Assembly (NCBI RefSeq): GCF_029240215.1
Contig: NZ_JARBTK010000002.1
Span: 186,001 to 250,000, forward strand
DNA from: Chryseobacterium sp.
GTDB lineage: Bacteria; Bacteroidota; Bacteroidia; Flavobacteriales; Weeksellaceae
Direction of reading: 5' to 3'
Length of the DNA: 64,000 nt
Shown here: positions 26,159-33,941 of the stretch, piece by piece
Layout of the letters: every line of letters begins with the position of its first letter
How positions within the stretch are numbered: the first letter of the stretch is position 1
Translations under genes and position numbers: made by a program
Notes under the pieces: generated by a model
What the model saw: only the letters and a program-made list of their open reading frames with translations
What the model was told of the DNA's origin: nothing
The model's database searches: none

Positions 26159-27166
26159 TTAAGGATATTCATTTCTTGCTCTCGTAACAAGCCCTACTAA
26201 ATCTGAACCGCCACTTGCAAAATTAATGCTTGGATTATGAGCACTTTGGGTAGCAACTGCGTAAGGTACTCCGTTCCAATACGCCCAGAAAGGACCACCG
26301 CTTTGTCCAGGCCAAATATCCGCATGATGATTGATGCTCTGATTATCATCCGGACTCCAAAAATCACCGTCTAAAGCAATTCCCGTTTGATAAGTTGGCC
26401 TTTGAGTTCCTGTCAAATCTGCGGGATAGCCAGCATGAGTAAACGAAGCTTGTCCGTCCCAAGAATCTGAGTAAGATTTTGAACCTAACCAGCCTGTACT
26501 ATTTCCGATTGGTCGGTCTAAAACTACAACTACATAATCAAACTGCACTTCAGTACCGTCAATCGTAGGACCTGCAACTTTATGCTTGTAATAGGTTTGA
26601 ATTCCCCATGCTGCTCCATAAGGAGCGCTCCCGTTGTAATACATTGGAGTGAATTTTAACCAGCCAGTCTGGTTATTGGGTTTCCAATCTATAATGTGAG
26701 AGCAAGTCAAAAGATGTCTCGGACCAATCATCACACCGCTTGCAATTCCCAAAGGACTTTCTACTCTTCCTACGCAACGCCAGGGATACGCTGTTGAATT
26801 GAATACTTTTCTCTGATCTATTCCGAATATGGTTTTTGCACCTTCAGCCGTAAGGAAAGTTTCTCTTTCAATAAATTTAGGTTTTCGGTCTTTCTTTGGC
26901 TCTAACTTTGGCTGATATTCGAAATCTGCGTGTGTAGGATAGAAATGATCGGTTTCCATAATTTCGTCGTCAACAGATTTTTCTTTCATTGTAATTGCGA
27001 CAGATTTCATTCCTTTCGGATAAACTCTTCCATCGATGTTTTCCATTTCAGGCTCTTTGTCGATTGATTTTAAATTTGCTGATTTTTCAGCTGACTTTGC
27101 TTTGATTGTTTTAAGTTTTAAAACTTCTTCAGCTGTCATTGGGTTGTTGTTTTCAATATTAGACAT
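26159..27166 (-). CDS. Trypsin-like serine protease with long N-terminal region, partner of a metacaspase
   Basis: 335 residues. The C-terminal ~200 residues are a chymotrypsin-fold (V8/trypsin-like) protease. The triad is His157 (LLTCSHII), Asp210 (VQFDYVVVVL) and Ser289 (WPGQSGGPFW). There is no signal peptide or TM segment, so it appears cytoplasmic, unusual for such proteases. Residues 1-115 are highly charged and look disordered, rich in Lys/Arg, and could act as an inhibitory propeptide. The gene lies 66 bp downstream of a metacaspase gene on the same strand, and both carry the same 32-bp element upstream. Metacaspases usually cut after Arg/Lys, so processing of this N-terminus by its neighbour is an attractive but untested idea. 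Confidence 0.88.
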   Translation of the reverse strand: MSNIENNNPMTAEEVLKLKTIKAKSAEKSANLKSIDKEPEMENIDGRVYPKGMKSVAITMKEKSVDDEIMETDHFYPTHADFEYQPKLEPKKDRKPKFIERETFLTAEGAKTIFGIDQRKVFNSTAYPWRCVGRVESPLGIASGVMIGPRHLLTCSHIIDWKPNNQTGWLKFTPMYYNGSAPYGAAWGIQTYYKHKVAGPTIDGTEVQFDYVVVVLDRPIGNSTGWLGSKSYSDSWDGQASFTHAGYPADLTGTQRPTYQTGIALDGDFWSPDDNQSINHHADIWPGQSGGPFWAYWNGVPYAVATQSAHNPSINFASGGSDLVGLVTRARNEYP

Positions 27167-27194
27167 GATTATTTGGTGTTTTAATCAGTTTTTT

Positions 27195-27226
27195 CCTACT
27201 CTTTGGATGGCTTTTCGGATTCCGCC
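27195..27226. repeat. 32-bp element upstream of the protease gene (copy 2)
   Basis: Shares 25 of 32 positions with the element at 28099-28130, in the same orientation. Both begin CCTACTCT, have GGCTTTT in the middle and end TTCCGCC. It lies ~29 bp before the protease start codon. Confidence 0.6.
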
Positions 27227-27232
27227 AATGAT

Positions 27233-28078
27233 TTATGAAAATATTTTTTGTGAAAATTCTGCTGTAATGCTTTCTGTCTGGTTGATCTGTGCAGCGCCCA
27301 TTGCCGCTAAAGCCATAGCAATCTGTTTGTCGAGTGTTTTTCTGACAATATTTCCGTTAGTAGCACGAAGTATTTTACAGAAATGATAGGTAAAATAACC
27401 CCGGATTTGTCCGCTCATGTTTCCTTCCATTGAAACCTGATTATCTTTGGATGCAGCCCATAAAGTATGATTTAAACCCGCAACAGGAACCAAAGCTTTG
27501 GTTGTAAAGGATTCTTTTTTCGAACTTTTAGATAACGGAATTTCACTTGCATAAGTCATATAAAACTCATCTTCAAGCATGGGCGGAATAAAACGTGCTG
27601 CTTCGTAGGAAAAATCCATATCCAAACCTAAATCCATTTTTCTTGTTCCTGTTCCAGAATGACAACAATCGAAAATAACTTCAAGATTTACTCCTGCTTT
27701 CAGTTTGCTTAAAACCGCTTTAAAGTCATCGTCACGAATTACTCCTGCGCTCGCATAATCGTGCGGACAAATCGCTTCATCCAAACCATCGATTTCTAAA
27801 TCTGCGCCGATGTTGGCAACACGTGTTCCATGTCCGGAATAATAGAATACAAGCGAATCACCTTTCACACTATTGTTGACCAGTGATTTTAAATATTTTA
27901 AAATATTGGCTCTTGTAGCATTCTGATTGGTTAAAATTCTGATTTGCGTAGGAGCAAAGCCACAAATCACTAAAGTATTTGCCATATCACGCGCATCGTT
28001 GATGCATCCGTTAAGATCCGGACCACCTGAACCGATCGGTGCGTAATCGTTGATTCCTACAATTAATGCTTTTTTCAT
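27233..28078 (-). CDS. Caspase family protein (metacaspase, peptidase C14)
   Basis: 281 residues, cytoplasmic. The caspase p20-type core starts at the N-terminus (MKKALIVGINDYAPIG). The catalytic dyad is His83 in YYSGHGT and Cys139 in FDCCHSGTGT. Acidic residues near DGLDEAICPHD fit a basic P1 pocket as in metacaspases, which cut after Arg or Lys. There is no fused death-type or EAD domain, so any activation signal must come from another protein. The trypsin-like protease follows 66 bp downstream in the same transcript. Prokaryotic caspase-trypsin associations have been described in predicted conflict systems, which makes a defence role plausible here; that is inference. Confidence 0.9.
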   Translation of the reverse strand: MKKALIVGINDYAPIGSGGPDLNGCINDARDMANTLVICGFAPTQIRILTNQNATRANILKYLKSLVNNSVKGDSLVFYYSGHGTRVANIGADLEIDGLDEAICPHDYASAGVIRDDDFKAVLSKLKAGVNLEVIFDCCHSGTGTRKMDLGLDMDFSYEAARFIPPMLEDEFYMTYASEIPLSKSSKKESFTTKALVPVAGLNHTLWAASKDNQVSMEGNMSGQIRGYFTYHFCKILRATNGNIVRKTLDKQIAMALAAMGAAQINQTESITAEFSQKIFS

Positions 28079-28098
28079 GGTATTAGTTTTTTAAATTC

Positions 28099-28130
28099 CC
28101 TACTCTGTTTTAGGCTTTTGGGGTTCCGCC
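28099..28130. repeat. 32-bp element upstream of the metacaspase gene (copy 1)
   Basis: A copy of the element at 27195-27226 in the same orientation, starting CCTACTCT and ending TTCCGCC, ~20 bp before the metacaspase start codon. It could be a regulator-binding or RNA element acting on each gene. Confidence 0.6.
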
Positions 28131-28469
28131 GTTATCTTTAATTTTATATGACAAAATTCTGATTTTCAGGAACATAAAAACAGAGGAGAATCCCTGAATC
28201 GTTACAGGAAAAGCACCTTTCTTTGATTGAATTTTAAATTGGAAAATGATTTAGAAAGAAAAAATCCTCACCGGAAATTGGTAAGGATTGATGTAATATT
28301 GATGAAGATAGCGTTTCTTCTGAATTTTAGCCTATGGACCAGGGTAATTATTCTAGAAAAAAAGTATCATTCCTACGGAAGTCACTGGTATAGTTTATTT
28401 ATTACTCCTACAAACATTTTGCTCCTATTTATTAAGTTGATCATTGTTTTATTATCATGAATTATTATC
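28131..28469. other. Gene-poor stretch between metacaspase and response regulator
   Basis: Contains the presumed metacaspase promoter region. On the plus strand there is a hydrophobic frame from an ATG at 28302 to 28460 that lacks a convincing start or relatives I recognise. I see no RNA gene or clear repeat. Confidence 0.4.
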
Positions 28470-29114
28470 TCAACATAAACTATGCTTTAAAGCAAATAGA
28501 ACAAGACCGACTCTATTCTTTATTTCTAACTTAACAAAAACAGAATCTCGGTAACCATCAATCGTTTTTGGGCTCAGACACATTTTATCGGCAATTTCTT
28601 TGTAGGTCAGTTCGCTGCAAGCCAATTTGATGAATTCTTTTTCCCTTTCTTTTAAATCGGAAAGTAATGAAGCGTTTTTAGCATCTTCAGTCTGTACTTT
28701 CAGGAGTTTTTGAGCTACAAAATCTGTATAAAAACTTCCTTTTTCAAAAACGGTATCGATTGCCTGAAAGAGTATCGAAGGGTGCATATCTTTCAGCAAA
28801 TACCCTTTTGCTCCGGCTTTCAGCATTTTAATTAATACTTTTTCATCATCTTCCATAGTGAGGGCAATCACTTTGATGTCGGGATGATGTCCGGTAAGCC
28901 ATTCTGTGGTTTCGATCCCATTTTTGTATGGCATATTGATATCCATCAAAACAACGGCGGGAAGTTCAGAAGCATTTCCTAATCCTTCGATAAAATCCTC
29001 TCCATTGGGCTGATTCATCACTACTCGGTATTTTGGATTTTCTGTGATCATGTTTTCTAATGCTTTCGACATTAAAGTATGATCATCAACAATAGCTATC
29101 GGAATTGTTTTCAT
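28470..29114 (-). CDS. LuxR/NarL-type response regulator
   Basis: 214 residues. The N-terminal receiver domain opens IAIVDDHTLMSKAL and carries the phospho-acceptor Asp in VVLMDINMPYKNG, with the Lys in GAKGYLLKD. The C-terminal domain is a LuxR-type HTH (LKEREKEFIKLACSELTYKE, then SPKTIDGYR). Its start overlaps the stop of the histidine kinase gene by 4 bp, so they form a cognate pair. Targets are unknown. Confidence 0.93.
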   Translation of the reverse strand: MKTIPIAIVDDHTLMSKALENMITENPKYRVVMNQPNGEDFIEGLGNASELPAVVLMDINMPYKNGIETTEWLTGHHPDIKVIALTMEDDEKVLIKMLKAGAKGYLLKDMHPSILFQAIDTVFEKGSFYTDFVAQKLLKVQTEDAKNASLLSDLKEREKEFIKLACSELTYKEIADKMCLSPKTIDGYRDSVFVKLEIKNRVGLVLFALKHSLC

Positions 29115-29881
29115 GATACGTTTTTATGATATATAATTGAAGTTTTCGTCCCTTCTTCCAATTTTGACTCGATAGAAAATTCTGCGTGAATTAGTTTTGC
29201 TCTCAATTCCATATTTTTCAATCCGGAACCGTCTCTCATAATATTGGTATTAAAACCCTTCCCATTATCTGAAATGGTAATTTTTAATATTTCGTGATCA
29301 TCCTCGAGCTGGATAGATACATTTTTAGCTCTTGAATGTTTTAAAATATTATTGATACTTTCCTGAATGATTCGGAATAAAATCAACCCGTGTTTTGGAG
29401 TGATATCAATGTCGTTCTTCTGTGTTACAAATTCAATTTGCAGTAATCGTAATTTTTTTATTCTCTGAATTTCTCTTTCGATAGATTCTACCAACCCAAA
29501 ATGAATGATCTGTTCGGTAATCAGGGTTTTAGATAAATTTCTGATATCCTGAATGCATTCACCCAATAATTCATTCAATTCATTCAGCTCTTCTTTTTCT
29601 GAATTATCGAGCCTGGTAAGCAGCTGATTTTGTCTTAAACGAACCACGGAAAGCTTTTGACCTAAATCATCATGCAGTTCCTGACCGATGTAATTAAGCG
29701 TTTGTTCTTTCATTTCTACCTGTGAAGTGGCTAGTTCCTTTTCAAAATGCATATCTTTTTCCTTCTGCTCGATTAACAGCGTCGTTTTTTTCCGAATGAA
29801 AATCACATAAACGAAAATCATCGTTAACACGATTATCAACAGAGTAACTGTAAAAATTATGACAAATCTATCTTCTTCCAT
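29111..29881 (-). CDS. Sensor histidine kinase, NarX/HisKA_3 type
   Basis: 256 residues. One TM helix (about 6-28) is followed by a coiled linker. The dimerisation and phosphoacceptor domain has His in GQELHDDLGQKLSVVR. The HATPase domain has an N-box-like FRIIQESINNILKHS and a G-box DNGKGFNT. There is no extracytoplasmic sensor domain, so input must come from another protein. The 7-TM protein encoded 9 bp upstream is the obvious candidate. Overlap with the regulator gene supports a functional pair. Confidence 0.92.
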   Translation of the reverse strand: MEEDRFVIIFTVTLLIIVLTMIFVYVIFIRKKTTLLIEQKEKDMHFEKELATSQVEMKEQTLNYIGQELHDDLGQKLSVVRLRQNQLLTRLDNSEKEELNELNELLGECIQDIRNLSKTLITEQIIHFGLVESIEREIQRIKKLRLLQIEFVTQKNDIDITPKHGLILFRIIQESINNILKHSRAKNVSIQLEDDHEILKITISDNGKGFNTNIMRDGSGLKNMELRAKLIHAEFSIESKLEEGTKTSIIYHKNVS

Positions 29882-29890
29882 GCTTTACAG

Positions 29891-30538
29891 TCAGGTATAT
29901 TTTACTTCATCGGGTTTGTTCCAAAATATTCCTAAAACAATTAATCCGTTGTTGATCAGATTTAATAAAAATATTACGATAGCAAAAATATCTGTTGAAA
30001 CTTTTACCCTGAAGAAAAAAAGCGGAATTATTCCTATGTAAAAGATAAGCGAACCCACCGAAATCCAAAAAGGCAGATAATTTTTTATCTCAAATATTTT
30101 ATCTGAATTGAACGTCTGATACAAAAATAAAATGATCGAAAATATTAACAAAAGAATATTGATATAAAAAATATTAAAGGACAAGCCTTCAAAAAAACTG
30201 TGTTCTATAATAGACATTCCGAAAATATTAACAAAAAACATGATCAAAATTATCCGTTGTATTTTTCTAAGTATAGGAATGCACATCAATTTGTAATAGT
30301 AAATCAGGTACATTAAAAACACGATTGCAATACAAACACTATAATATTTTTCGGTGAGCAAATTGGTCATCTTGGTAAAAAAATAGAAAAAGAAATCGTT
30401 TAATGATAATAAGATATATCCTGCGAAGAAAAACAGATTCACTTTTTCTATTTTTTTATACTTCGCAGCAATCAATATCATCATGATGACCAAAATGATC
30501 ATGGATATCTGTTTTCCCAATTCTACATTCCAAGCCAT
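29891..30538 (-). CDS. Seven-helix membrane protein, putative sensor for the adjacent kinase
   Basis: 215 residues with about seven hydrophobic helices and almost no soluble regions, e.g. MIILVIMMILIAAKY, YYSVCIAIVFLMYLIYYY and IFAIVIFLLNLINNGL. It resembles 7TM modules that are usually fused to the N-terminus of histidine kinases. Here the module is a separate gene, 9 bp upstream of a kinase that has only one TM segment. It is 12 bp downstream of a lipoprotein-like gene. No catalytic residues are recognisable. Confidence 0.75.
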   Translation of the reverse strand: MAWNVELGKQISMIILVIMMILIAAKYKKIEKVNLFFFAGYILLSLNDFFFYFFTKMTNLLTEKYYSVCIAIVFLMYLIYYYKLMCIPILRKIQRIILIMFFVNIFGMSIIEHSFFEGLSFNIFYINILLLIFSIILFLYQTFNSDKIFEIKNYLPFWISVGSLIFYIGIIPLFFFRVKVSTDIFAIVIFLLNLINNGLIVLGIFWNKPDEVKYT

Positions 30539-30550
30539 TACTTATCAATT

Positions 30551-31117
30551 TTAATTCAAAGTATTTGCAGATACATGATTTGGCGGTGGAGACAGATTTG
30601 TCATATTCATTGGCTGAATAGACTCTATTTTTTCATTTTCATCTGATGTTGTTCCACGACTTTTCATATTGGCATCAGAAGATCTCTCTTTTTTTGCGGT
30701 AGGCATTAAGAAGATGGTTTGGTAACCCGCATATTCAGGTTTCGCCATTTTATTTACAGGATGATTTGCAGGATATTTTCCCATATAGATTTTGATTCCC
30801 ACGTTTTTAAGATTTTGCTTTTTAGCATTTTCTTTCACATATTTGATATATCCCTCCATCTCTTCAATAGTGAATGAGTACCATCTTGAATCGGGCTGTC
30901 CGTTTCTGGATGCTGTGAGAATTCTATTATTTGTTTTTGTATATTCATCAAAAAGAACCTGCGCTTCCCGATGCGTGATCAGCTTCTTTTTATAACTGTT
31001 ATCAACAGGAGTTTCAGGCGGTGGCGGTGTACAACGGATAAAGCTGATGACAAATACACTTAAAACAAGTACACGAAAAAACACATTTGCATTCTTAAAT
31101 AAAAAAGGAGTTTTCAT
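30551..31117 (-). CDS. Putative exported/lipoprotein of unknown function, first gene of the kinase operon
   Basis: 188 residues. A hydrophobic signal-like segment (FFRVLVLSVFVISFI) ends in RCTPPPPETP. The Cys could be lipidated, although Arg at -1 is atypical. A compact domain follows (about 45-150: LITHREAQVLFDEYTKTNN...VGIKIYMGKYP), then a Ser/Asn/Pro-rich tail. I do not recognise the family. It precedes the 7-TM, kinase and regulator genes with short gaps and may be their envelope-side ligand-binding component. Confidence 0.65.
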   Translation of the reverse strand: MKTPFLFKNANVFFRVLVLSVFVISFIRCTPPPPETPVDNSYKKKLITHREAQVLFDEYTKTNNRILTASRNGQPDSRWYSFTIEEMEGYIKYVKENAKKQNLKNVGIKIYMGKYPANHPVNKMAKPEYAGYQTIFLMPTAKKERSSDANMKSRGTTSDENEKIESIQPMNMTNLSPPPNHVSANTLN

Positions 31118-31345
31118 CTATAAAATTTTATAAGGTTATGTAACAAAAGTAGTTAACTCTTTATAGATACAAAAGAGGAAAAACACTGTTTTTGAATTTT
31201 ATAAGAAAAAAATTATGTAAAAATTTAGAAAAAATAGAGTTCCTAAACTCTTTAACAAGGAGATTATTGAATCTGTAGACCGGACAATTTAAAGAATTAG
31301 ATGAAATGAGTGTAAATTTTCATATATAAACTGATAGGTAAAACA

Positions 31346-31382
31346 AAAAAGACTGCTAATCAATGATTAACAGTCTTTTTAA
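31346..31382 (-). terminator. Terminator of the tRNA operon
   Basis: A long hairpin: AAAAAGACTG pairs with CAGTCTTTTT, extended by TAATCA/TGATTA. It lies immediately after the 3' end of tRNA-Leu(TAA) on the minus strand. The rest of 31118-31345 shows no feature I can support. Confidence 0.85.
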
Positions 31383-31383
31383 G

Positions 31384-31467
31384 TACCCCAGACGGGACTT
31401 GAACCCGTACATCCTTGCGGATACAGGATTTTAAGTCCTGCGTGTCTACCAATTCCACCACCAGGGC
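31384..31467 (-). tRNA. tRNA-Leu (anticodon TAA)
   Basis: 84 nt on the minus strand, long variable arm as in class II tRNAs. The anticodon loop reads CTTAAAA, the T arm contains GGGTTCAAGTCCC, and the 5' end is GCCCTGG. The acceptor stem pairs with three wobbles. No CCA is encoded. Confidence 0.9.
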
Positions 31468-31476
31468 ATGGTGTGG

Positions 31477-31549
31477 AGCGAAAAACGGGACTCGAACCCG
31501 CGACCCCAACCTTGGCAAGGTTGTGCTCTACCAGCTGAGCTATTTTCGC
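31477..31549 (-). tRNA. tRNA-Gly (anticodon GCC)
   Basis: 73 nt on the minus strand. Acceptor GCGAAAA pairs with TTTTCGC, the D arm is TAGCTCAGCTGGTAGAGCA and the anticodon loop is TTGCCAA. It is 9 nt from each neighbouring tRNA, so all three share a transcript. Confidence 0.95.
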
Positions 31550-31558
31550 ATAATTTTG

Positions 31559-31640
31559 TGCGGATGAAGGGACTCGAACCCCCACGCCTCACGGCACCAG
31601 ATCCTAAGTCTGGCGTGGCTACCAATTACACCACATCCGC
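31559..31640 (-). tRNA. tRNA-Leu (anticodon TAG)
   Basis: 82 nt on the minus strand. Acceptor GCGGATG pairs with CATCCGC, the anticodon loop is CTTAGGA and the T arm is GGGGTTCGAGTCCC. It is the first gene of the three-tRNA operon. Confidence 0.94.
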
Positions 31641-31686
31641 ATTATTATTGAGTTATTTTAAAGAACTTCTTTCGTTTTTGTGAGTG

Positions 31687-31716
31687 CAAATATAGGGCAA
31701 TAATTTGTATTTGCAA
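31687..31716 (-). promoter_or_regulatory. Promoter of the tRNA operon
   Basis: On the minus strand TTG, exactly 19 nt, then TATATTTG: a match to the Bacteroidetes sigma-A consensus (TTG-N19-TAnnTTTG). It ends ~47 bp before tRNA-Leu(TAG). Confidence 0.75.
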
Positions 31717-31814
31717 GAGTTTTCACAAAAAAAATTATTTTTTTTCAAAATTTCTTTGGGAGACGTTTTTATTACATTTCAATTTACTACTTTTACAAAG
31801 TTAATATTTACGAT

Positions 31815-32198
31815 ATGGAATTACAAGGAACGGTAAAGAAAATCACTGATGTTCAAACATTTGCGAGTGGTTTCCAAAAAAGAGAAATGGTTATTCTTAC
31901 ACAAGAGCAATATCCACAGCCAATCAACATCGAATTTTTACAGGATAAAATAAACTTATTAGATGCTTTGAAAGAAGGAGAAAATGTAAAGGTAGGAATC
32001 AACATCAGAGGTAGAGAATGGGTTTCACCACAAGGAGAAACGAAATATTTCAACTCTATTACAGGATGGAGAGTAGAAAAAGTGATGGATGGCGGTACAG
32101 GCTCAGAGCCAACTCAGGCATCTTCTCAACAATCTGCAGCGCCGGTTTCTAATGAAAATCCTTTTGCCGGAGATGATGACGACGATTTACCTTTTTAA
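31815..32198 (+). CDS. DUF3127 domain-containing protein
   Basis: A 127-residue small protein common in Bacteroidetes. The N-terminal ~90 residues (MELQGTVKKITDVQTFASGF, KREMVILT, then GENVKVGINIRGREW) form a beta-rich, OB-like domain. The C-terminal ~35 residues are a Ser/Gln linker ending in DDDDLPF, like the acidic tip of single-stranded DNA-binding proteins. That tail similarity suggests a nucleic-acid-associated protein, but the function is not established. A terminator follows. Confidence 0.88.
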   Translation: MELQGTVKKITDVQTFASGFQKREMVILTQEQYPQPINIEFLQDKINLLDALKEGENVKVGINIRGREWVSPQGETKYFNSITGWRVEKVMDGGTGSEPTQASSQQSAAPVSNENPFAGDDDDDLPF

Positions 32199-32220
32199 TT
32201 AAAGCATACAATCAAACATA

Positions 32221-32248
32221 ATCCCGCTTTTTAAGTGGGATTTTTTTC
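32221..32248 (+). terminator. Rho-independent terminator
   Basis: ATCCCGC/GTGGGAT stem with one wobble and a T7 run, only ~7 bp before the aat start codon. It separates the DUF3127 transcript from aat. Confidence 0.8.
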
Positions 32249-32254
32249 ACCCTT

Positions 32255-32908
32255 ATGATCCGACTGGACCCAAACGAAATTTCATTTCCCAATCCGCTGC
32301 ATTACGACGGGCACGAAGGCATGATCGCTTTTGGCGGAGACTTATCTGTGGAAAGAATTTGGTTTGCTTATCAAAACGGTATTTTCCCTTGGTTTAATCC
32401 CGATGAAGAAATTTTATGGTGGTGTCCTGATCCGCGATTCGTTCTTTTTCCTGACGAATTGAAAGTTTCAAAATCGATGAAAAAAATTTTAAAGAACAAT
32501 GTTTTCACATTCACCGAAAATAAGAGCTTTAAAGAAGTCATTAAAAACTGTCAGGAAATCAACAGAAAAGGACAAGACGGAACCTGGCTTTCAGATGAGC
32601 TGATGGAGTCTTTCATTACACTTCACGAGTTTGGCTTTGCAAAAAGTATCGAAGTCTGGCAAAACGAAGAGTTGGTTGGCGGATTTTACGGTTTACAGAT
32701 AGGAAAGGTCTTCTGCGGAGAAAGTATGTTTGCGAAAGTGAGTAACGCCTCAAAAGCAGGATTTATTCATTTTGTGGAAACCCATAAAAACGAACTCGAA
32801 TTAATCGACTGTCAATCTCACACCGAACATCTTGAAAGTTTAGGCGCAAGAATGATTCCCAAAAAAGAATTTTTAAAAACTTTACACAAAAATAATGAAC
32901 GCAGATAA
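32255..32908 (+). CDS. aat: Leucyl/phenylalanyl-tRNA--protein transferase
   Basis: The N-end-rule enzyme that attaches Leu or Phe to proteins with N-terminal Lys/Arg. The signatures are FPNPLHYDGHEGMIAFGGDL, NGIFPWFN, WWCPDPRFVL, GTWLSDELMESF, and GGFYGLQIGKVFCGESMFA. Length 217 is standard. The EamA transporter gene starts 14 bp before its end, so the two are coupled. Confidence 0.97.
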   Translation: MIRLDPNEISFPNPLHYDGHEGMIAFGGDLSVERIWFAYQNGIFPWFNPDEEILWWCPDPRFVLFPDELKVSKSMKKILKNNVFTFTENKSFKEVIKNCQEINRKGQDGTWLSDELMESFITLHEFGFAKSIEVWQNEELVGGFYGLQIGKVFCGESMFAKVSNASKAGFIHFVETHKNELELIDCQSHTEHLESLGARMIPKKEFLKTLHKNNERR

Positions 32909-33779
32909 AGAAAAATGGATTCTTCTGATCGTCCTCAGTATTATCTGGGGGTCGTCATTTATTTTAATCAAAAAATCATTAGACCATTTTACTCCTTATC
33001 AGGTCGGAGCATTGAGGGTTTTGATTGCAGGAATTATTCTGATGCCCATCGCAATATCAAAATACAGACTTTTCCCGAAGAAACATTTGAAATGGCTTAT
33101 TTTAGCGGCGTTTACAGGAAATTTCATTCCGATGTTCTTATTTCCTATTGCTGAAACCGAAATCAGCAGCAGTATTGCGGGAATTATCAATTCAATGATG
33201 CCCATTTTTGTGATTATTGTAGGAACATTATTTTGGAAATTTGAAACTACCAAAAGACAAATGACCGGAATTTTTATAAGTTTTACCGGAGTTTGTCTTC
33301 TCGCCTTCGGTGGCGGAGATGATTCCAAATTTAAAATATTTCCTATTCTTCTTTTGCTTTTGGCAACATTATGTTATGCAATCAGTACAACGACTGTAAA
33401 ATCTAAGCTAATGGAGGTTTCTTCAACTATTTTGTCGGCATTTGTGTTTTCTTTCATTCTATTTTTACCTTCCCTCATCGCATTAATATCAACAGGTTTT
33501 GTTTCAACATTTACTTTTTCAAAAGAAAATATGATCGGTTTAATGTTTGTGAGCTTACTTTCCGTTTTCGGAACCGGATTGGCAATGATGATGAATTACC
33601 GATTGCTGAAAGTTTCCAGTCCTCTTTTTGCATCGACCGTTACTTTGTTGATGCCGATCGTTGCGATCATCTGGGGAATTTTAGATGGTGAAAAACTGAC
33701 GATTTTACAATTTGTGGGAGCTAGTATCATTATTGCAGGTCTGATCTTTTTAAGAGCTAAAACTATTGTTCAAAAATAA
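32895..33779 (+). CDS. EamA/DMT-superfamily transporter
   Basis: A 294-residue polytopic membrane protein with ten TM helices in two EamA repeats. The first repeat starts IVLSIIWGSSFILIKKSL and the second near LLLLATLCYAISTTTVKS. Such transporters usually export amino acids or other small metabolites, but the substrate cannot be predicted. It overlaps aat by 14 bp and ends at a hairpin. Confidence 0.92.
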   Translation: MNADKEKWILLIVLSIIWGSSFILIKKSLDHFTPYQVGALRVLIAGIILMPIAISKYRLFPKKHLKWLILAAFTGNFIPMFLFPIAETEISSSIAGIINSMMPIFVIIVGTLFWKFETTKRQMTGIFISFTGVCLLAFGGGDDSKFKIFPILLLLLATLCYAISTTTVKSKLMEVSSTILSAFVFSFILFLPSLIALISTGFVSTFTFSKENMIGLMFVSLLSVFGTGLAMMMNYRLLKVSSPLFASTVTLLMPIVAIIWGILDGEKLTILQFVGASIIIAGLIFLRAKTIVQK

Positions 33780-33806
33780 ATCCCGCATTGCTGCAGGATT
33801 ATTTTA
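33779..33806 (+). terminator. Rho-independent terminator
   Basis: AATCC/GGATT and inner GCA/TGC pairing, then TATTTTATTT, immediately after the EamA stop. Confidence 0.6.
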
Positions 33807-33941
33807 TTTAAATTGATTTTGATTGTCTATTTTAATTCTTACAATTAATTTAGATTAAAACGGATATTCAAAAAATTTTAGAACTATTAAGGTTTTCCGA
33901 TTTTAAGAAAGGATTTAAAACTTCCATCTCAAGCTTCTAAC

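Noticed and set aside
28302..28460. Possible 52-aa hydrophobic ORF on the plus strand
   Set aside because: No recognisable family, start context or promoter; codon composition matches intergenic AT-rich DNA.
31379..31683. ORFs spanning the tRNA operon on both strands
   Set aside because: They are translations of tRNA genes, a common artefact.
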